Source of the DNA: Mactromeris polynyma
Taxonomy: Eukaryota; Mollusca; Bivalvia; Venerida; Mactridae
DNA: 64,000 bases
NCBI GenBank assembly: GCA_032209605.1
Contig: JASFXZ010000026.1
Span: 4,712,001-4,776,000 of the forward strand
Direction of reading: 5' to 3'
The notes under the pieces are model-generated. The model searched no databases and had not been told where the DNA came from. It was given only the letters and a program-made list of their open reading frames with translations. Below are positions 10,053-23,271 of the stretch, in pieces; position 1 is the stretch's first letter, and every line of letters starts with the position of its first letter. Both the position numbers and the translations under genes were made by a program.

Positions 10053-11417
10053 ATTACATTGACCTAATATACCTAAATAATATGCACAATTTACAACTTT
10101 TAATGCAATTGATGGGTATATTTGAGTGCATTTGTGACTATATTGACCTAAATTCATATATAATATGTTATATTCAATGTTTTGAATGCAATTAGTGAGT
10201 AAAATAGAGTACCCCTGTTGATAGTTTTGACCTTAGATACCTAAAGAATAGGCACTATTTCCCACTTTCAATGCAATATATGGTATATTTGAGTTCATTT
10301 GTGGATCTATTGACATAAAAGTCATAAATAATTTGTTAGATTAACTACATTTGTATTTGAATGCAATTAGTGAGTAAAATAGAGTTCACATTTTGATTAC
10401 ATTGACCTAATATACCTAAATAATATGCACAATTTACAACTTACAATGCAATTTAGGGGTATATTTGTGTACATTTGTGAATATACTGACCTAAACTTCA
10501 TATATAATGTGTGATATTCACTGTTTTGAATGCAATTAGTGAGGAAAATAGAGTTCACCTTTTGATTACATTGACCTAATATACCTATAGAATATGCACT
10601 ATTTCCCACTTTCAATGCAATTTATGGTATATTTGAGTTCAATTGTGCATATATTGACCTAAAATTCATATATAATATGTTATATTCACTGTTTTGAATG
10701 CAATTAGTGAGTATAATAGAGTACCCCTGTTGATAATATTGACCTAATATACCTATAGAATATGCACTATTTCCCACTTTCAATGCAATTTATTGTATAT
10801 TTGAGTTCATTTTTGAATATATTGACCACAAATTCATATACACCTAAAGAATATGCACAATTTTCCAGTTTCAATGCAATTGATGGGTATATTTGAGTGC
10901 ATTTGTGGATCTATTGACCTAAAAGTCATACATAATTTGTTATATTTACTACATTTGTATTTGAATGCAATTAGTGAGTAAAATAGAGTACCCCTGTTGA
11001 TAATATTGACCTTATATACCTAAATAATATGCACTATTTCCCAAGTTCACTGCAATTTATGGGATATTTGAGTTCATTTTTGAATATATTGACCACAAAT
11101 TCATATAAAACGTGTTTTATTTACTATTTTGAATGCAATTAGGGAGGAAAATAGAGTTCACCTGTTGATTATATTGACCTAATAAACCTATAGATTATGT
11201 CAAATTTCCTATTTTGAATGCAATTTATGGGTATATGTCAGTCCTTTTGTGAATATATTGACATACAATTCATATATAATATGATATATTCACTGTTTTG
11301 AATGCAATTAGTAAGGAAAATAGAGTTCCCCTTTTGATTTCATTGACATAATTCACCTAAAGAATATTCACAATTTCCCATTTTCAATGCTGTTTCTAGG
11401 TATATTTGAGTACATTT

Positions 11418-12057
11418 TGCGCATGGTGGATGGAGCTCCGCAAAAACACGCCGTATGTTGAACATTTAACCGGTTCTCACTCGTTGGAAATAAAGAAAAT
11501 ACCCTCACTCGTTGGAAATGAATACTTTGACCATATTAGCCGGTCATTTCACGGTATTTGCGGGGCCGAAATGTAGGTCCCAGTTATTGTAAAGCAAGGC
11601 GAAGTGTATAATATAACCTACTTCTAGTTCAGTTTGAATACTTTGAGGTACTGTGAATATAAATTCTTTACATTTTTACACAACCCTTCATTTAAGAATC
11701 ATATGATTTATACTATGGAATACATAATACTAAAAGTGAACAAAAAGAAGAACCATATAACCATATAGATTAAAACATGCTAAGGTTTGCTAAAATAGTT
11801 ATTAGTTAACTTGAAAGATATGAGATGGGTTTGAAAAATACAATCTGACACAAAAATAGATAAATACACCAACATTCAAATATTAAATGATTATGTATAG
11901 AATGTTGTAATCATATTCGTATTTGAATTTTATTAACTACTAAGAATTTCAGATAGCTAGGCTATATGATCAGATTACTTGAATAAATTTAAGGCTGTGT
12001 CTCATTCGAAATATTGTTATGCTCTGGTCCCCAAATATACAACCTGAAATATCAGTT
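11418..12057. repeat. Non-satellite spacer, copy 2
   Basis: 640 bp, because of one extra A in GACACAAAAATAG near 11850. The CpG in the left palindrome is lost (GGTGGATGGAGC). The upstream flank shares ATAATTCACC with spacers 5, 7 and 10, and alone reads TTTCTAGGTATA instead of TTTCTGGGTATA. Confidence 0.85.
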
Positions 12058-15000
12058 AAATTCATATATACCATGTTATAATTACTATTTTGGATGCAAT
12101 TAGTGAGGAAAATAGAGTTCACCTGTTGATTATATTGACTTAATATACCCATAGAATATGCACAATTTCCCACTTTCAATGCAATTTATGGGTATATTTG
12201 AGTTCAAGTGTGACTATATTGACCCAATATTCATATATAATGTGTTATATTCACCATTTTGAATGCAATAAGTGTGGAAAATAGAGTTCACCTGTTGATT
12301 ATATTGACCTAATATACCTAAAAATATGCACTATTTCCCACTTTCAATGCAATTTATGTTATATTTGACTTCATTTGTTAATCTATTGACCTAAAAGTCA
12401 TACTAATTTGTTATATTTACTATTTTGAATGCAATTAGTTAGGAAATAGAGTTCACCTTTTGATTAAATTGACCTAATATACCTATAGAATATGCACAAT
12501 TTTCCAGTTTCAATGCAATTGATGCTATATTTGAGTGCATTTGTGAATATACTGACCTAAAATTCATATACAAAATGTATAATGTGTTATATTTACTATT
12601 TTGAATGCAATAAGTGGGGAAAGTAGAGTTCACTTGTTTTATTATATTGACCTAATATACCTAAAGACTATGCACAATTTCCCACTTTCAATGCAATTTA
12701 TGGTATATTTGAGTTCATTTGTGGATCTATTGACCTAAAAGTCATACATAATTTGTTATATTTACTACATTTGTATTTGAATGCAATTAGTGAGTAAAAT
12801 AGAGTACACATTTTGATTACATTGACCTATTATACCTAAATAATATGCACAATTTACAACTTACAATGCAATTTATGGGTATATTTGTGTTCATTTGTGA
12901 ATATACTGACCTAAAATTCATATATAATGTGTGATATTCACTCTTTTGAATGCAATAAGTGAGGAAAATAGAGTTCATATTTTGATTACATTGACCTTAT
13001 ATAACTAAAGAATATGCACAATTTTCCACTTTCAATGCAATTGATGGGTATATTTGAGTGCATTTGTGATTATATTGACCTAAAATTCATATATAATATG
13101 TTATATTCACTGTTTTGAATGCAATTAGTGAGTAAAATAGAGTAACCCTGTTGATAATATTGACCTTATATACCTAAATAATATGCACTATTTCCCACTT
13201 TCAATGCAATTTATGGTATATTTGAGTTCAATTGTGCATATATTGATCTAAAATTCATATATAATGTGTGATATTCTCTGTTTTGAATGCAATTAGTGAG
13301 GAAAATAGAGTTCACCTTTTGATTACATTGGCCTAATATACCTAAAGAATATGCACAATTTCCCACTTTCAATGCAATTGATGGGTATATTGGAGTGCAT
13401 TTGTGACTTAATTGACCTAAAATTCATATATAATATGTTATATTCACTGTTTTGAATGCAATTAGTGAGTAAAATAGAGTACCCCTGTTGATAATATTGA
13501 CCTAATATACCTATAGAATATGCACTATTTCCCACTTTCAATGCAATTGATGGTATATTTGAGTTCAATTGTGCATATATTGACCTAAAATTCATATATA
13601 ATATGTTATATTCACTGTTTTGAATGCAATTACTGAGTAAAATAGAGTTCCCCTGTTGATAATATTGACCTAATATACCTAAATAATATGCACAATTTAC
13701 AACTTTCAATGCAATTTATGGTATATTTGAGTTCAATTGTGCATACATGGACCTAAAATTCATATATAATATGTTATTTTCACTGTTTTGAATGCAATTA
13801 GTGAGTAAAATAGAGTACCCCTGTTGATAATATTGACCTAATATACCTATAGAATATGCACTATTTCCCACTTTCAATGCAATTTATGGTATATTTGAGT
13901 TCAATTGTGCATATATTGACCTAAAATTCATATATAATATGTTATATTCACTGTTTTGAATGCAATTAGTGAGTAAAATAGAGTACCCCTGTTGATAATA
14001 TTGACCTAATATACCTATAGAATATGCACTATTTCCCACTTTCAATGCAATTTATGGTATATTTGAGTTCAATTGTGCATATATTGACCTAAAATTCATA
14101 TATAATATGTTATATTCACTGTTTTGAATGCAATTAGTGAGTAAAATAGAGTACCCCTGTTGATAGTATTGACCTAATATACCTATAGAATATGCACTAT
14201 TTCCCACTTTCAATGCAATTTATGGTATATTTGAGTTCAATTGTGCATATATTGACCTAAAATTCATATATAATATGTTATATTCACTGTTTTGAATGCA
14301 ATTAGTGAGTAAAATAGAGTAACTCTGTTGATAATATTGACCTTATATACCTAAATAATATGCACTATTTCCCACTTTCAATGCAATTGATGGTATATTT
14401 GTGTTCATTTGTGAATATACTGACCTAAAATGCATATATAATATGTTATATTCACTGTTTTGAATGCAGTTAGTGAGTAAAATAGAGTTCCCCTGGTACC
14501 TATTGAATATGCATAATTTTCCACTTTCAATGCAAATTATGGGTAAATTTGAGTTCAAATGTGACTATATTTACCTAAAATTCATATATAATGTGTGATA
14601 TTCACTGTTTTGAATGCAATTAGTGAGTAAAATAGAGTTCACCTTTTGATTACATTGACCTAATATACCTAAATAATATGCACAATTTACAACTTTTAAT
14701 GCAATTGATGGGTATATTTGAGTGCATTTGTGACTATATTGACCTAAAATTCATATATAATATGTTATATTCAATGTTTTGAATGCAATTAGTGAGTAAA
14801 ATAGAGTACCCCTGTTGATAGTTTTGACCTTAGATACCTAAAGAATAGGCACTATTTCCCACTTTCAATGCAATATATGGTATATTTGAGTTCATTTGTG
14901 GATCTATTGACATACAAGTCATAAATAATTTGTTAGATTAACTACATTTGTATTTGAATGCAATTAGTGAGTAAAATAGAGTTCACATTTTGATTACATT

Positions 15001-16014
15001 GACCTAATATACCTAAATAATATGCACAATTTACAACTTACATTGCAATTTAGGGGTATATTTGTGTACATTTGTGAATATACTGACCTAAAATTCATAT
15101 ATAATGTGTGATATTCACTGTTTTGAATGCAATTAGTGAGGAAAATAGAGTTCACCTTTTGATTACATTGACCTAATATACCTGTAGAATATGCACTATT
15201 TCCCACTTTCAATGCAATTTATGGTATATTTGAGTTCAATTGTGCATATATTGACCTAAAATTCATATATAATATGTTATATTCACTGTTTTGAATGCAA
15301 TTAGTGAGTAAAATAGAGTACCCCTGTTGATAATATTGACCTAATATACCTATAGAATATGCACTATTTCCCACTTTCAATGCAATTTATTGTATATTTG
15401 AGTTCATTTTTGAATATATTGACCACAAATTCATATACACCTAAAGAATATGCACAATTTTCCAGTTTCAATGCAATTGATGGGTATATTTGAGTGCATT
15501 TGTGGATCTATTGACCTAAAAGTCATACATAATTTGTTATATTTACTACATTTGTATTTGAATGCAATTAGTGAGTAAAATAGAGTACCCCTGTTGATAA
15601 TATTGACCTTATATACCTAAATAATATGCACTATTTCCCAAGTTCACTGCAATTTATGGGATATTTGAGTTCATTTTTGAATATATTGACCACAAATTCA
15701 TATAAAACGTGTTTTATTTACTATTTTGAATGCAATTAGGGAGGAAAATAGAGTTCACCTGTTGATTATATTGACCTAATAAACCTATAGATTATGTCAA
15801 ATTTCCTATTTTGAATGCAATTTATGGGTATATGTCAGTCCTTTTGTGAATATATTGACATACAATTCATATATAATATGCTATATTCACTGTTTTGAAT
15901 GCAATTAGTAAGGAAAATAGAGTTCCCCTTTTGATTTCATTGACATAATACACCTAAAGAATATTCACAATTTCCCATTTTCAATGCTGTTTCTGGGTAT
16001 ATTTGAGTACATTT
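11418..16014. repeat. HOR unit 2 (4,597 bp)
   Basis: The basic unit: one spacer, the optional monomer, then about 22 monomers and the divergent left-flank series of the next spacer. Its right part, from somewhere between 12,821 and 14,422, is the start of the 28,015-bp super-repeat. Near 12,445 it has AGGAAATAGAG where other units have AGGAAAATAGAG. Confidence 0.9.
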
Positions 16015-16653
16015 TGCGCATGGTGGACGGAGCTCCGCAAAAACACGCCGTATGTTGAACATTTAACCGGTTCTCACTCGTTGGAAATAATGAAAATACC
16101 CTCACTCGTTGGAAATGAATACTTTGACCATATTAGCCGGTCATTTCACGGTATTTGCGGGGCCGAAATGTAGGTCCCAGTTATTGTAAAGCAAGGCGAA
16201 GTGTATAATATAACCTACTTCTAGTTCAGTTTGAATACTTTGAGGTACTGTGAATATAAATTCTTTACATTTTTACACAACCCTTCATTTAAGAATCATA
16301 TGATTTATACTATGGAATACATAATACTAAAAGTGAACAAAAAGAAGAACCATATAACCATATAGATTAAAACATGCTAAGGTTTGCTAAAATAGTTATT
16401 AGTTAACTTGAAAGATATGAGATGGGTTTGAAAAATACAATCTGACACAAAATAGATAAATACACCAACATTCAAATATTAAATGATTATGTATAGAATG
16501 TTGTAATCATATTCGTATTTGAATTTTATTAACTACTAAGAATTTCAGATAGCTAGGCTATATGATCAGATTACTTGAATAAATTTAAGGCTGTGTCTCA
16601 TTCGAAATATTGTTATGCTCTGGTCCCCAAATATACAACCTGAAATATCAGTT
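16015..16653. repeat. Non-satellite spacer, copy 3
   Basis: 639 bp. It differs from copies 1, 2, 5, 6 and 7 by GGAAATAATGAAAATA between the two TCGTTGGAAA motifs. The following satellite lacks the optional monomer, so spacer variant and deletion are linked. Confidence 0.85.
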
Positions 16654-18799
16654 AAATTCATATATACCATGTTATAATTACTATTTTGAATGCAATTAGT
16701 GAGGAAAATAGAGTTCACCTGTTGATTATATTGACTTAATATACCTAAAAATATGCACTATTTCCCACTTTCAATGCAATATATGGTATATTTGACTTCA
16801 TTTGTTAATCTATTGACCTTAAAGTCATACTAATTTGTTATATTTACTATTTTAATGCAATTAGTTAGGAAAATAGAGTTCACCTTTTGATTAAATTGAC
16901 CTAATATACCTATAGAATATGCACAATTTTCCAGTTTCAATGCAATTGATGCTATATTTGAGTGCATTTGTGAATATACTGACCTAAAATTCATATACAA
17001 AATGTATAATGTGTTACATTTACTATTTTGAATGCAATAAGTGGGGAAAGTAGAGTTCACTTGTTTTATTATATTGACCTAATATACCTAAAGACTATGC
17101 ACAATTTCCCACTTTCAATGCAATTTATGGTATATTTGAGTTCATTTGTGGATCTATTGACCTAAAAGTCATACATAATTTGTTATATTTACTACATTTG
17201 TATTTGAATGCAATTAGTGAGTAAAATAGAGTACACATTTTGATTACATTGACCTATTATACCTTAATAATATGCACAATTTACAACTTACAATGCAATT
17301 TATGGGTATATTTGTGTTCATTTGTGAATATACTGACCTAAAATTCATATATAATGTGTGATATTCACTCTTTTGAATGCAATAAGTGAGGAAAATAGAG
17401 TTCATCTTTTGATTACATTGACCTTATATAACTAAAGAATATGCACAATTTTCCACTTTCAATGCAATTGATGGGTATATTTGAGTGCATTTGTGATTAT
17501 ATTGACCTAAAATTCATATATAATATGTTATATTCACTGTTTTGAATGCAATTAGTGAGTAAAATAGAGTAACCCTGTTGATAATATTGACCTTATATAC
17601 CTAAATAATATGCACTATTTCCCACTTTCAATGCAATTTATGGTATATTTGAGTTCAATTGTGACTATATTGATCTAAAATTCATATATAATGTGTGATA
17701 TTCTCTGTTTTGAATGCAATTAGTGAGGAAAATAGAGTTCACCTTCTGATTACATTGGCCTAATATACCTAAAGAATATGCACAATTTCCCACTTTCAAT
17801 GCAATTGATGGGTATATTGGAGTGCATTTGTGACTTAATTGAACTAAAATTCATATATAATATGTTATATTCACTGTTTTGAATGCAATTAGTGAGTAAA
17901 ATAGAGTACCCCTGTTGATAATATTGACCTAATATACCTATAGAATATGCACTATTTCCCACTTTCAATGCAATTTATGGTATATTTGAGTTCAATTGTG
18001 CATATATTGACCTAAAATTCATATATAATATGTTATATTCACTGTTTTGAATGCAATTAGTGAGTAAAATAGAGTAACCCTGTTGATAATATTGACCTTA
18101 TATACCTAAATAATATGCACTATTTCCCACTTTCAATACAATTGATGGTATATTTGTGTTCATTTGTGAATATACTGACCTAAAATTCATATATAATATG
18201 TTATATTCACTGTTTTGAATGCAATTAGTGAGTAAAATAGAGTACCCCTGTTGATAATATTGACCTAATATACCAATAGAATATGCACTATTTCCCACTT
18301 TCAATGCAATTGATGGTATATTTGAGTTCAATTGTGCATATATTGACCTAAAATTCATATATAATATGTTATATTCACTGTTTTGAATGCAATTAGTGAG
18401 TAAAATAGAGTTCCCCTGTTGATAATATTGACCTAATATACCTAAATAATATGCACAATTTACAACTTTCAATGCAATTTATGGTATATTTGAGTTCAAT
18501 TGTGCATACATGGACCTAAAATTCATATATAATATGTTATATTCACTGTTTTGAATGCAATTAGTGAGTAAAATATAGTACCCCTGTTGATAATATTGAC
18601 CTAATATACCTATAGAATATGCACTATTTCCCACTTTCAATGCAATTTATGGTATATTTGAGTTCAATTGTGCATATATTGACCTAAAATTCATATATAA
18701 TATGTTATATTCACTGTTTTGAATGCAATTAGTGAGTAAAATAGAGTACCCCTGTTGATAATATTGACCTAATATACCTATAGAATATGCACTATTTCC

Positions 18800-20900
18800 C
18801 ACTTTCAATGCAATTTATGGTATATTTGAGTTCAATTGTGACTATATTGATCTAAAATTCATATATAATGTGTGATATTCTCTGTTTTGAATGCAATTAG
18901 TGAGGAAAATAGAGTTCACCTTTTGACTACATTGGCCTAATATACCTAAAGAATATGCACAATTTCCCACTTTCAATGCAATTGATGGGTATATTGGAGT
19001 GCATTTGTGACTTAATTGACCTAAAATTCATATATAATATGTTATATTCACTGTTTTGAATGCAATTAGTGAGTAAAATAGAGTACCCCTGTTGATAATA
19101 ATTGACCTTAGATACCAAAAGAATATGCACAATTTCCCACTTATAATGCAATTTATGGTATATTTGAGTTCATTTTTGAATATATTGACCACAAATTCAT
19201 AAATAATGTGTGATATTCACTGTTTTGAATGCAATCAGTGAGGAAAATAGAGTTCACCTTTTGATTACACTGACCCAATATACCTAAATGATATGCACTA
19301 TTTACAACTTACAATGCAATTTATGGGTATATTTGTGTTCATTTGTGAATATACTGACCTAAAATGCATATATAATATGTTATATTCACTGTTTTGAATG
19401 CAGTTAGTGAGTAAAATAGAGTTCCCCTGTTGATAATATTGACCTAATGTACCTATAGAATATGCATAATTTTCCACTTTCAATGCAATTTATGGGTAAA
19501 TTTGAGTTCAAATGTGACTATATTGACCTAAAATTCATATATAATGTGTGATATTCACTGTTTTGAATGCAATTAATGAGTAAAATAGAGTTCACCTTTT
19601 GATTACATTGACCTAATATACCTAAAGAATATGCACAATTTTCCACTTTTAATGCAATTGATGTGTATAGTTGAGTGCATTTGTGACTATAATGATCTAA
19701 AATTCATATATAATATGTTATATTCACTGTTTTGAATGCAATTAGTGAGGAAAATAGAGTTCACCTTTTGATTACATTGACCATATATAACTAAATAATA
19801 TGCACAATTTACAACTTACAATGCAATTTATGGGTATGTTTGTGTTCATTTGTAAATATACTGACCTAAAATTCATATATAATATGTTATATTCACTGTT
19901 TTGAATGCAATTAGTGAGTAAAATATAGTACCCCTGTTGATAATATTGACCTTACATACCTAAATAATATGCACTATTTCCCACTTTCAATGCAATTTAT
20001 GGTATATTTGAGTTCAATTGTGCATATATTGATCTAAAATTCATATATAATGTGTGATATTCTCTGTTTTGAATGCAATTAGTGAGGAAAATAGAGTTCA
20101 CCTTTTGATTACATTGGCCTAATATACCTAAAGAATATGCACAATTTCCCACTTTCAATGCAATTGATGGGTATATTGGAGTGCATTTGTGACTTAATTG
20201 ACCTAAAATTCATATATAATATGTTATATTCACTGTTTTGAATGCAATTAGTGAGTAAAATAGAGTACCCCTGTTGATAATATTGACCTAATATACCTAT
20301 AGAATATGCACTATTTCCCACTTTCAATGCAATTGATGGTATATTTGAGTTCAATTGTGCATATATTGACCTAAAATTCATATATAATATGTTATATTCA
20401 CTGTTTTGAATGCAATTACTGAGTAAAATAGAGTTCCCCTGTTGATAATATTGACCTAATATACCTAAATAATATGCACAATTTACAACTTTCAATGCAA
20501 TTTATGGTATATTTGAGTTCAATTGTGCATACATGGACCTAAAATTCATATATAATATGTTATATTCACTGTTTTGAATGCAATTAGTGAGTAAAATATA
20601 GTACCCCTGTTGATAATATTGACCTAATATACCTATAGAATATGCACTATTTCCCACTTGCAATACAATTTATGGTATATTTGAGTTCAATTGTGCATAT
20701 ATTGACCTAAAATTCATATATAATATGTTATATTCACTGTTTTGAATGCAATTAGTGAGTAAAATAGAGTACCCCTGTTGATAATATTGACCTAATATAC
20801 CTATAGAATATGCACTATTTCCCACTTTCAATGCAATTTATGGTATATTGGAGTTCAATTGTGCATATATTGACCTAAAATTCATATATAATATGTTATA
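18800..20900. repeat. Twelve-monomer expansion in HOR 3
   Basis: Approximate location of the extra 2,022 bp. Distinctive members are a monomer with GATAATAATTGACC and GACCAAAAGAATAT-like ends near 19098, one with CATAAATAATGTGTG near 19199, and one with GATGTGTATAGTTGAG near 19660. Edges cannot be fixed because neighbouring monomers are nearly identical. Confidence 0.6.
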
Positions 20901-22632
20901 TTCACTGTTTTGAATGCAATTAGTGAGTAAAATAGAGTAACTCTGTTGATAATATGGACCTTATATACCTAAATAATATGCACTATTTCCCACTTTCAAT
21001 GCAATTGATGGTATATTTGTGTTCATTTGTGAATATACTGACCTAAAATGCATATATAATATGTTATATTCACTGTTTTGAATGCAGTTAGTGAGTAAAA
21101 TAGAGTTCCCCTGGTACCTATAGAATATGCATAATTTTCCACTTTCAATGCAATTTATGGGTAAATTTGAGTTCAAATGTGACTATATTTACCTAAAATT
21201 CATATATAATGTGTGATATTCACTGTTTTGAATGCAATTAGTGAGTAAAATAGAGTTCACCTTTTGATTACATTGACCTAATATACCTAAATAATATGCA
21301 CAATTTACAACTTTTAATGCAATTGATGGGTATATTTGAGTGCATTTGTGACTATATTGACCTAAAATTCATATATAATATGTTATATTCAATGTTTTGA
21401 ATGCAATTAGTGAGTAAAATAGAGTACCCCTGTTGATAGTTTTGACCTTAGATACCTAAAGAATAGGCACTATTTCCCACTTTCAATGCAATATATGGTA
21501 TATTTGAGTTCATTTGTGGATCTATTGACATAAAAGTCATAAATAATTTGTTAGATTAACTACATTTGTATTTGAATGCAATTAGTGAGTAAAATAGAGT
21601 TCACATTTTGATTACATTGACCTAATATACCTAAATAATATGCACAATTTACAACTTACAATGCAATTTAGGGGTATATTTGTGTACATTTGTGAATATA
21701 CTGACCTAAAATTCATATATAATGTGTGATATTCACTGTTTTGAATGCAATTAGTGAGGAAAATAGAGTTCACCTTTTGATTACATTGACCTAATATACC
21801 TGTAGAATATGCACTATTTCCCACTTTCAATGCAATTTATAGTATATTTGAGTTCAATTGTGCATATATTGACCTAAAATTCATATATAATATGTTATAT
21901 TCACTGTTTTGAATGCAATTAGTGAGTAAAATAGAGTACCCCTGTTGATAATATTGACCTAATATACCTATAGAATATGCACTATTTCACACTTTCAATG
22001 CAATTTATTGTATATTTGAGTTCATTTTTGAATATATTGACCACAAATTCATATACACCTAAAGAATATGCACAATTTTCCAGTTTCAATGCAATTGATG
22101 GGTATATTTGAGTGCATTTGTGGATCTATTGACCTAAAAGTCATACATAATTTGTTATATTTACTACATTTGTATTTGAATGCAATTAGTGAGTAAAATA
22201 GAGTACCCCTGTTGATAATATTGACCTTATATACCTAAATAATATGCACTATTTCCCAAGTTCACTGCAATTTATGGGATATTTGAGTTCATTTTTGAAT
22301 ATATTGACCACAAATTCATATAAAACGTGTTTTATTTACTATTTTGAATGCAATTAGGGAGGAAAATAGAGTTCACCTGTTGATTATATTGACCTAATAA
22401 ACCTATAGATTATGTCAAATTTCCTATTTTGAATGCAATTTATGGGTATATGTCAGTCCTTTTGTGAATATATTGACATACAATTCATATATAATATGAT
22501 ATATTCACTGTTTTGAATGCAATTAGTAAGGAAAATAGAGTTCCCCTTTTGATTTCATTGACATAATACACCTAAAGAATATTCACAATTTCCCATTTTC
22601 AATGCTGTTTCTGGGTATATTTGAGTACATTT

Positions 22633-23271
22633 TGCGCATGGTGGACGGAGCTCCGCAAAAACACGCCGTATGTTGAACATTTAACCGGTTCTCACTCGTT
22701 GGAAATAATGAAAATACCCTCACTCGTTGGAAATGAATACTTTGACCATATTAGCCGGTCATTTCACGGTATTTGCGGGGCCGAAATGTAGGTCCCAGTT
22801 ATTGTAAAGCAAGGCGAAGTGTATAATATAACCTACTTCTAGTTCAGTTTGAATACTTTGAGGTACTGTGAATATAAATTCTTTACATTTTTACACAACC
22901 CTTCATTTAAGAATCATATGATTTATACTATGGAATACATAATACTAAAAGTGAACAAAAAGAAGAACCATATAACCATATAGATTAAAACATGCTAAGG
23001 TTTGCTAAAATAGTTATTAGTTAACTTGAAAGATATGAGATGGGTTTGAAAAATACAATCTGACACAAAATAGATAAATACACCAACATTCAAATATTAA
23101 ATGATTATGTATAGAATGTTGTAATCATATTCGTATTTGAATTTTATTAACTACTAAGAATTTCAGATAGCTAGGCTATATGATCAGATTACTTGAATAA
23201 ATTTAAGGCTGTGTCTCATTCGAAATATTGTTATGCTCTGGTCCCCAAATATACAACCTGAAATATCAGTT
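22633..23271. repeat. Non-satellite spacer, copy 4
   Basis: 639 bp. It has the AATGAAAA variant of spacer 3 and is likewise followed directly by TAAAAATATGCAC, without the optional monomer. Spacers 3 and 4 therefore form one subfamily. Confidence 0.85.

Larger units (their letters stand above)
5661..11417. repeat. HOR unit 1 (5,757 bp)
   Basis: Runs from spacer 1 to spacer 2. It is about 1.16 kb longer than the basic 4.6-kb unit, chiefly because of an internal 1,497-bp tandem duplication (about 7059-10052), partly offset by shorter sequence near its right end. It carries several private changes, including an extra 9 bp near 7012 (TTGAATTATTTGAATG). It is more divergent from the other units than they are from one another. 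Confidence 0.9.
16015..22632. repeat. HOR unit 3 (6,618 bp, expanded)
   Basis: 2,022 bp longer than unit 4, close to twelve monomers. Landmarks agree with unit 4 up to about +2.1 kb (17750 with 24369, 18098 with 24717). The shared GQCNQ-type monomer then lies at +5,597 here but +3,575 there. The extra DNA is therefore within about 18.8-20.9 kb. It includes monomers akin to those near 2.7-3.2 kb, followed by HOR 5-type monomers, which suggests a chimera of two HOR types. Confidence 0.88.
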
